Positions 56,301-64,000 of a stretch of DNA of 64,000 nucleotides are shown here, in pieces. The notes under the pieces were generated by a model. That model worked only from the letters and a program-made list of their open reading frames with translations, ran no database searches and was not told the origin of the DNA. The DNA lies in contig CM041782.1 of NCBI GenBank assembly GCA_023374045.1, positions 188,126,925-188,190,924 of the forward strand, given 5' to 3'. Each line of letters starts with the position of its first letter. Position 1 is the stretch's first letter. Position numbers and translations under genes: made by a program. The DNA comes from Limonium bicolor (taxonomy: Eukaryota > Streptophyta > Magnoliopsida > Caryophyllales > Plumbaginaceae).

Positions 56301-58505
56301 TCTTGACTTAAATCTGTTGTAAAAATACCGAGAATTCCTATCACCTGCCATCACCCAAGATTGACGAGAGCGTTGCTGCAGCCTAGTTTCCTCATTAAGT
56401 ATCAGTTGTTGTAGAGCATGACTTCCACTTGGCCAAATTCTATTTTGTCAGTGGCTGTTGAGCAATATGGTCCAAGTCAATTTGGGCTTCCCGCAGGGTC
56501 CTTTTTTCAACCTAAACTTTCTTGGCACCCTATTTCCTAAGTGCCTGGCCACACACTAAAATCTTGTTGTTGTATCTCCTTCGATCACTGTAGGTTGCTG
56601 AAATTGATTGCACCAGATTTGTGCATTCGGGATCAGTTGCCCAGCAACTCTCAAAGCTGAAAGGTTTAAGGCCACGCCGAGTGGAGGGTTGTAACAAAAG
56701 CTTAATGGGCTTGTGATTAGATTGGCCCCACCGCAGATGAAAGTTTTATGCATTTAGATTAAATTGTAACCAAAGATCATTAGCAACAAAATAGTCCAGA
56801 CGACATTTAACATTTGAACTTCCTGCTACTCGATTGGTGTAAGTGAAACAACTCCTGCGGTATCCTAGATCCATTAAAGAACAATCGAAGAGGCAAGATT
56901 GAAAAGCATTGATATCTGATTGTGGGCGAAAGCCACGACCACAATGTTGTACAGAATGAAGGATCTCATTTAGATCACCTCCAACTAACCAAGGATCCGT
57001 CCACTGCACAGCAAGAAAACGAAGTAATATCCATGTTTTCCATTTTTCAGTACATTAACCAACCGTACACCCCCGTCATTCTTCATTGCACCCCCTGGAT
57101 TAGTAACTAATACATCAACATGGTGAGCCGAAAAGCTAGACAACAAAACACTAAACGAGTCTTTCCAAAACAAAACCTCCCCACCCCTACCTTCACTATC
57201 CCCCACCACCAAGTTGTAACCACTAAACCTAGATGCAACAGAGCGCATCTCAAAAACAGACAATTTGGTTTCCCTTAAAAACACAAAAGTTGGTGCTTTA
57301 GATTTTACTACACCTAAAACCCAGTGAACCACCATGGAAGCACCCAACCCACGACAATTCTCTACCAAAAATGACATTATTCTAGGGAACTAGAGGTAGC
57401 CCCCGGAGTCGCCTATGGTGGATCACCCGATTCACAGCTCTTTCCCCGCTTCACAGGCTCAACAACAGCATCATCGGAATCTTGATCATGCACGGTAATT
57501 GCACCTACAACCTTCTCCTATTTGTGTTTACGATTGGTCGAATTGGTCGGTGAAGCAATAATCTCGTCTTCCTCAACCTCATCATTGACCTAGACAACAA
57601 CTTTGCTCTGTTCCACTCCCTCCATAGCCCGTCCTGAAGAATGCTCACTTGGTGGTTGCGGAGCATGCACGAGTGGCAATCACATGTCAAAGTAAGCAGA
57701 AGCTAGAGTATTCAATCATAATCTACCATAACCAAAAGTGCTTGACTTCATCCACAAACCGTAAGGAAACTCAACCTGCGCAACATCAATTTTCACAGGG
57801 CAGTCCTTCATCATATGATCAAAGTGGCCACACAGAAAGCATAAATTTGGCAGCTGTTCATATGATAGACGCAGAATAGAGGGCTTCCCAGCAATGGAAA
57901 TGGTAACAAAACATAGCAGAGGTTTCCTAACATCAATAAACACCTTAATTATGAGAAAATAACCTGCAAATCGTTTATCGAACTCAACATATTCCATAAA
58001 TCACCCTATCTTATCCCTAACTCTCTTGGCAAAGCACAGGTTCAAGAACCTTAGTGGCACGTCATGTACCCTTACCCAGAATGGAGCAAAATAAAAAACG
58101 TGGTCCTTTGGGGCTCGATCTTTGTCAATCTCAGCCAAAACCAACAAACAGCCATCGAAAGTCTAGGGTCCCCGACCCAAAGCATCAAACAGTTTTCCAT
58201 CATCTGGGAACTCGAACAGAAAAATATTAGAGCCAAGATTATGAACCTTGAGATCATTTTAACCTTCCAGATTTTTTGAGAGAGACCTTTTCATCGCCTT
58301 GATGTCTACAAAGCGAGCAATAAAGAGCTTACCCAGGAGAGTGTAGGCATAGTTAACTCCAGATTCAGCGTCAACAACGTCTGAAACATCGAGGGTGGCC
58401 TCTTCAACAGTAGTGAGCGCCATGGTCACGTATTTTGTGGCAATATCTTCAACTTGTGTTGTTGACTCAGCTATGGTTGGAATGGGAAGTTTCAAGAAAG
58501 AAAGT
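53397..58505 (-). mobile_element. L1-type LINE (right copy), degenerate
   Basis: Minus-strand copy of 23439-28515. ORF2 stop is at 53399-53397, RNase H 53914-53400, zf-RVT 54420-54031, reverse transcriptase about 56170-55330, endonuclease about 57377-56560, ORF1 about 58474-57500. RT is better kept here (a 140-residue frame 55981-55559 with YRPISLYNTIYRVILKFL to LINGYPGTTFHPQ). The active site is also FANE. It carries the solo LTR next to its 5' end. Confidence 0.88.
57505..58474 (-). pseudogene. LINE ORF1 (right copy)
   Basis: DUF4283-like domain followed by a complete knuckle CFLCGHFDHMMKDC (about 57850-57805) and VEFPYGLWMKSSTFGYGRL. The start codon of the left copy (ATGGCTGCG) is ATAGCTGAG here, so the original start is lost. 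Frame breaks are fewer than on the left. Confidence 0.78.
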
Positions 58506-58605
58506 AGCAGGTTGTAACACCCCATCCATAAACTTAACACTTAATCAATAATCGTAGTGGAAATCATTACCTAAACATATACCAAAAAGGGCGGTTTTAC
58601 ACGCC

Positions 58606-58627
58606 GTTAGCCACCCACGTGGCTAAC
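58606..58627. promoter_or_regulatory. G-box hairpin in solo LTR
   Basis: Same GTTAGCCAC/GTGGCTAAC stem as at 9849, about 95 bp from the LTR 3' end. Confidence 0.5.
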
Positions 58628-60039
58628 TAGGCTGTTACACAATATGTATCGGTCTGATCACACGAATCCCGAGCATAATTACAACCTTACAAAAATCACC
58701 TATCCAAAAGAGAGACAATATACCGAGTGTAACTATTCAAAATCACCAACTGGCTTTACATCCATCAAAAGTAAACGACCTCGAGTGTACAAACACTACT
58801 CGGGTTCAACATCCAAAAATAACAAAACATCAACAACCTAGGATCTAAAGCCATTCTGCTTCCTCGATCCTCATCCTGCAAATAAACATAGCCCCCAAAG
58901 GGGGTCAGCAACCTTTTGCTGGCATGGTTAACGTGCAGCCCGCTGACTACCGGGATACACGCAACTATTTGTCGTTATAACATGGCGTTGATTTTATCAT
59001 ACAACATGCATACACATAATAGAAATTTTTGCAAAACAATAACAACACATGCATAGTGGAAACAATTCACTTTAGGTAACAACCAACATGGTTAGTCAAC
59101 TTGTAAGCCTAGAGAATGTCTTCATCCTCATGTTAAGCTTAACACATATCACATTACTGTTTGTTAGTTAGATGAATAACTTAACTTGAAAGATGAGACG
59201 GGCGTAGTGACCCGAACACATCAACACATGATTTCCCCCTAGGCCGAGTGGAAGTCAGGTAGCCAGCTATGGCTAAGCTATGGGAGGTCGAATTCCCCAT
59301 AAAAGGAAAACTACCCTAACATAAGGAGAGAGTCGAATCTGATTCAGATGTTGACACCCATACATACACGCATGACCGGAACGACCGGATTCCTCACTCC
59401 CCCGGTTAGCACTTGTTAGAAGTCCCACAATGAGAGCTTAATATAGTCTCACACAAGTAAGTGTTTAAGTCCAGTTAGACATGCAAGGGAAGTAAGGCAT
59501 AATATAGCAACACGCATCACAACCAAACACATATAGCCGGGTTAGAACGTTCCCTAGGTTGGGAACGTTGTTACCAGATACCGTTCTCTTACGTTTCTAG
59601 AATGGGGTTAATTAATGGTTAGCACGCATTCGAGGTTACCGGTATCGGCACGTACACGTCACATTAATAATAAGAACTGTAAACTCGTTTCATGATTTAA
59701 TCTTACAAGGTTGTAAACACACAGAAAAGCAAACAGCACACAAGCCGGTGTAAACCGGTAGGCAACAGACTGCAAGAAACCATACCTTGGTCCTCGCCGC
59801 TCTAGTGTTCCACCGTACGTGGTTCCTAAACACGATTGATAACGTCAGTCAATTAATATACGAGACCTTTATTAATTTATCACTTCACTTGCCTTGTTTA
59901 TTTTCCTTTCACACTTAATTATGATTTTTTTCCCATCTTTTAGCTGCTATTATAACCCACCTATATGTGCTAGACAAACCCCCCGCAAACGGAAGTCAAA
60001 ACGGGGCTTAAACGAGCAATTTATGTTGAGAACTGTGAC

Positions 60040-60505
60040 ATGTCCGAACTTGTGTCCGGACATCAATGTTCGGACACAAGTCGAGACTTGAAAGGTGAAA
60101 ACTGGCGTTTGTCCGAACTTGTGTCCGGACATATAAGTTCGGACACAAGTCGAATGAAAATCTGGAAAATTTTTCAACCGTCCGAACTTGTGTCTGGACA
60201 TATAAGTTCGGACACAAGTCGAATGAAAATCTGAGAAAAATTTTCAACCGTCCGAACTTGTGTCCGGACATATAAGTTCGGACACAAGTCGAATGAAAAT
60301 CTGAGAAAATTTTTCAACCGTCCGAACTTGTGTCCGGACATATAAGTTCGGACACAAGTTGAATGAAAATCTGAGAAAACTCTTTCAAGTGTCCGAACTT
60401 CCAATGTTCGGACGGAAGTCCGGACACACCTAAAACTCCGGAAAAAATTTTCCGCGACGAGGCATGTCCGAACTTCCAAGTCCAGACGGAAGTTCGGACG
60501 TGCCT
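60040..60505. repeat. GTCCGAAC hairpin array in solo LTR
   Basis: Four near-identical units of GTCCGAACTTGTGTCCGGAC, then ATATAAGTTCGGACACAAGT, spaced about 70 bp apart (60045, 60112, 60181, 60250, 60319). They are followed by units with GTCCGAACTTCC facing GGAAGTTCGGAC. It is next to the CCCGCAAACGGAAGTCAAAA block at 59982 that also occurs beside the Tekay array. Confidence 0.9.
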
Positions 60506-61973
60506 GGAAGTTCATAAAACAGTGGCGTTTTCTACACCAAAAATACACCCAGACCATACACAACTTTTGGCATTATCTCCCCATGGTTATTACATGTTCC
60601 CCCACATTATTTAGCCCACCAAAACACTTTGACCACACTCACTCCAAAACACCATTTTGTATACAAATCCCATCATTTAACAACAACACCACAATGCACA
60701 CAACCCTTAAAGTTTGGCACTTAAACAACAACAAATTAAGCACTGAATTTCCTCATATTATTAGCAACACCTGCACTTCACTGAGCATTTATATTTGCAC
60801 AAACAAAAACACCCTCATACATCACACACTAGTTTAAGGTAGGTTAATTACCTTTGGTTTTCTTTTCAAAACTTCCTCTTCTCTTCACTTCTTGTTCCTC
60901 AATCGGTACTCAACCGGATAATTTGCTACACTAATGACCAAGCCAAGATAGCCACAATGAGTATTTAGGGTTTATGATTCCATTAACCCTAGAATTTAGA
61001 ATTTGCTTGAACACATTGGAGGGAATTACTTCTATTTCAAAATGAAATGTTTGGCAATGGAAATAGGGCTAGCTCCAACTCCTCTTGAAGATCTAACAAG
61101 CTTGAATATGAAGAGAGACAATGGTGTTCGACACACATAAAAATTGGTTACCCTAAAATGGGGGAAATGAACAGATTTTTGAGTTACTTCTTACCTTAGC
61201 ACAACAAGGAGATGATGGGCTTCAAGAATATGAAGTTTCTTCTTCAAAATGTAGTACACCCATGGAAATGAAGTATGGTGTTTTGAGATTTGGAAAGGTA
61301 CAAAATAATCCCCAAGGTGAGAGGAGTATTTTGGTGAAAGAATTTCTTGATTTGGAGCTAGAATGAAGAAGTTACAAGGAGATGAAGTTGGGTTGTTTTG
61401 TTGGCTTGCAAATCGCCATGGTTAGCAACAAGAAGAGAAAAAGAGAGCTGGGTGAGGGGGAAGGAACCGTGAGTGAAGAGAATGAAGGGAAGAGAGAGAG
61501 TGTGAGAGGGAGTTAGTGTGTGAGAGAGTTTTATTATTTTGTATTTTAGTGTGTAAAGTGAAATTAATGGAATAGAGAGGGGAATAAAATCTGATTTTAT
61601 TTTACAATGTGAGAGAGTGGCACTTGGTCATTAGCAGATAACACCCGTTAATTCCCGAACTGTCAGTTTTAACAGTTCGGGTCCGATTTCCGGAATATAT
61701 TTTTGATTCTAAAAATTCTTAGACTTTAATTAGTATATAATTATAGTTATAAAATCAACTATAATTTATACAAGTCTGTTTTAAACGTTTAAGGTCACGT
61801 TTTTTGGTTTTCTCGAAAAACGTGTTTTAAAGTCTCGTTTGTGCTTTTAATCCATTATATGGATTCGTTTCCTTCAGGAATTTCTCCCACATGTTCGTAG
61901 TGACTAGTTAGGTCTTAAAATATATTAATTATGAAATTAACTAACATATTAAGGTTTGGGGTATTTCACAGGT

Positions 61974-62904
61974 GAAGGATTGTGTGCAGTATCGACGAAG
62001 AGCAGGTAGTGTGGAAGATGAAAGGTATCCGAAAATCTAGGATGTGAGCCGGTGAATTTAAAGTGGAAGGTAAAATGTGAGGGCGCTGGGTAGGCATGTT
62101 TAGAGTCATAAAATGCAATGATTTACATGTAGGAGCGCGTATAACGTGGCTGATAGAGATTATAACCGTGTTATGGTGCCATAATCTGCTAATGAAGAGG
62201 TTGGAAGAGGATTATGAAGAGGCACATCATTGTGGAAGGACCAATGCATGGCAAGAGTTTGAAAAGCTGGCTAGAACCCTAAAATGTAGGGAGGAAACCC
62301 GCAAGGGAGGGAAATCGCACACCATAATAGATGAAAATATTAGTAAAATTTAAATTAAATAGATGAAAAAGATAATAGATAATTGGTGTATATATATTTT
62401 GGTACTTTTTGTTAAAAAAAATCCAAATCTTTCTTGGTTGGCTAGTTCGCTCGCTTTGTTTTAAAAGATTATAAATCTATGTACTTTGTTCTATATCATT
62501 AACGCCGGAATCAATCCTGACAGAAAGTTTTGTATGTTCTTGACCATCCATTAGACTTTATAATATATATATATACATTTTTGATATTAAACCATCGATC
62601 AGACTCGAATAAGCCCTTTTGTAACTTACTAGTATTGTTTAAGAGAATCTTATAAAAAGAGAACTTTATATTTTATTAAACAAGTTAATTTACTGAGACT
62701 TTTTTCATGTAATCACACACTATCCATCTAAATGATAGCCAATAGATAGATGGACCAGGTCGTTTGCGAACTCAATCTTTTAAAATAGCGTTTTGCATCT
62801 ATTTCACTCTTGATTACCATTTCTCCTCTATTTTTTCAAATGTTGCATTCAAACGCTAATCTAACAGCTGCCATCAATTTCAGTGTCATCTCTTCTACTT
62901 AATT
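61974..62904 (+). other. Flank of the LINE (right copy)
   Basis: Mirror of 22501-23430. The frame 62096-62353 (85 residues; KRLEEDYEEAHHCG, WQEFEKLARTLK) is the clearest in this stretch. It has no known family and no neighbours that suggest a function. It may be a chance frame or an old exon. Confidence 0.3.
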
Positions 62905-63949
62905 TTGATAGCAACTTTTAACAGCTGGCCACAAAATGTATATCTTTACCTAAATCTATGTATAGGTAAGATTTCATCACACAACAATTTGGAGGGGGAG
63001 AGAGAAAAGCTCTCTCCTCTCTCTTCCTCTTCCTACTTTTCTTTTGTTTGTGGTTGTGGCTGGCTGCAACACACAACCTTCATAACCATTTTCTTTCACA
63101 AGCTCATCTTCTTCCAAATTTCACTCAGTGATTACCCTTGCCGTCCTCTAGTGATGTCCTCCTCACCGTTACCGTTATCCTCACCCTCGTTGTCGCCGGT
63201 GTTGTCCCATCTCGCATTTTTTCTTTTTTGCCTCTAGAAATAAGTTTATGGTATCAACTTTTCTCAAAGCTAGCCTCTCTCCTACTTGCTATGTCCAGAT
63301 CTGGTGTAGATTTTGATGTTACTTGTTGGTTTTGGGCTTCCGGTGTTCATCTTTTCCCATCCCAGATCCCTCAATATCATCACCGATCTAGAGGCTTTGG
63401 AACCAAGTTAGAGCTTCTGGATCTCTTGCATGTTGTCTCTACTATTTTGTTATGTTGTTTTCGTTTTTAGCAATAAATCAAGGGTTTATACTTCTGGGTC
63501 AAGTTGCAGATCTGGGTTTTTTCAATGTTGGGTTACGGGTTTTAAGCACCTTTTTTGTTACACTATCAGGAACTTATCCACTTTACTTTGGTCATAGAAG
63601 GTGTCAGTCACAAAAAGCGTGTTAAGCACATTAAGCTCTTCCCTTGTTTGGTCAGTTTGAATTGCATCACTAGATGTTCTTCAAGCGCGGATTATTTGCT
63701 TAACCAAGGTAGTTCTTATATCTTGGCTAATGTTCGGACTTCTTTTAGCTCGTCATTGTAGTCCTATATAATTTAATGGAAATTGGATATTCTTTTAGAA
63801 AAAAATGTACATGTAAGTTTTCTACCGCCGGGCATATGAATCAGAATACATATTCAACTTATTAAAAGTACATTCACTTATAGTTAACAAAATAATTTGT
63901 TTATGCTGTTGATCCAACTGCAAGAGAACTCCAATTTGGAAATCAAAAC
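62905..63949 (+). mobile_element. Possible deleted LINE remnant (right copy)
   Basis: Mirror of 21448-22500: CT-rich leader about 63000, low-complexity frames, then a 68-residue frame (63555-63761) ending ADYLLNQGSSYILANVR. It is followed by TTTAATGG and an A-run near 63805. The RNase H resemblance is weak. Confidence 0.35.
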
Positions 63950-64000
63950 TGTAACACCCCTACCACTAATCTCGTCATTAATAACTAATCACCTCGTCCA
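63950..64000 (-). repeat. LTR end, mirror of 21397-21447
   Basis: The plus strand starts TGTAACACCCCTACCAC, the reverse complement of the 3' LTR end at 21447, with the same flanking AAAAC (63945-63949) that corresponds to GTTTT at 21448. The inverted duplication therefore continues past the window. Confidence 0.92.

Larger units (their letters stand above)
58508..61973 (-). mobile_element. Solo LTR of long-LTR gypsy with 5-bp target duplication
   Basis: The LTR runs 58513-61968 (3,456 bp), TGTAACACCCC...GGGGTATTTCA on the plus strand, so it lies in minus orientation. It is flanked by CAGGT at 58508-58512 and 61969-61973. The left arm has the empty site with a single copy (...TTCACCTGCTAC..., about 23428-23440). 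No internal sequence is present, so it arose by LTR-LTR recombination after insertion. Termini and landmarks match the LTR at 9759-13401. Confidence 0.95.
45531..64000. repeat. Right arm of large inverted duplication
   Basis: Reverse complement of the locus at 21397-36325, continuing past the window. It has the same order: Tekay (minus strand), flank, LINE (minus strand), flank, LTR end. It has one extra 3,456-bp solo LTR at 58513-61968 and otherwise only small differences. Confidence 0.93.

Noticed and set aside
60040..60505. Evenly spaced repeats resembling a CRISPR array
   Set aside because: Repeats are inverted hairpins with near-identical spacers inside a plant LTR. There are no cas genes and the genome is eukaryotic.

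Overview
The window looks like repeat-rich nuclear DNA of a flowering plant, probably a eudicot with a large heterozygous genome. I can support no intact host gene. Almost everything recognisable is transposable element: a CACTA DNA transposon, at least four long-terminal-repeat (LTR) units of one long-LTR Ty3/gypsy family, a Tekay-type chromovirus, an L1-type LINE, and a very long LTR-like sequence of unassigned lineage. The species cannot be told from the sequence.

Layout: 1-6126 is a CACTA element (transposase on the minus strand, left end outside the window). It is inserted into the reverse transcriptase of a minus-strand Ty3/gypsy element whose internal region (6127-9758) and 3.6-kb 5' LTR (9759-13401) follow. 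That element itself sits in a plus-strand relative, of which a truncated LTR (13402-17032), a 112-bp internal remnant and a 4.3-kb LTR (17145-21447) remain. From about 21397 rightward comes a locus that appears twice. The left arm (21397-36325) holds a LINE and a Tekay chromovirus. The right arm (45531-64000) is the same locus in reverse orientation. Between the arms lie the rest of the Tekay element (to 38203), a 6.3-kb LTR-like sequence with minisatellites (38204-44469), a tandem-repeat array (to 45030), and a run of exactly 500 N (45031-45530).

The arms share insertion points, target-site duplications and an in-frame stop, so they are copies of one locus. The right arm alone carries a 3,456-bp solo LTR with a perfect 5-bp target-site duplication. 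A head-to-head haplotig join across the N gap is the simplest explanation; a true inverted duplication is the alternative.

The most unusual biology is in the minus-strand gypsy element at 7210-9540. Its gag reading frame is interrupted by two intron-like GT-AG segments, and an AlkB-type Fe(II)/2-oxoglutarate dioxygenase exon with the expected cofactor motifs lies between the gag zinc knuckles and the protease. A second pattern is an array of hairpin-forming repeats built on GTCCGAAC. It occurs in LTRs of two different gypsy families, and changes in one stem arm are matched in the other.
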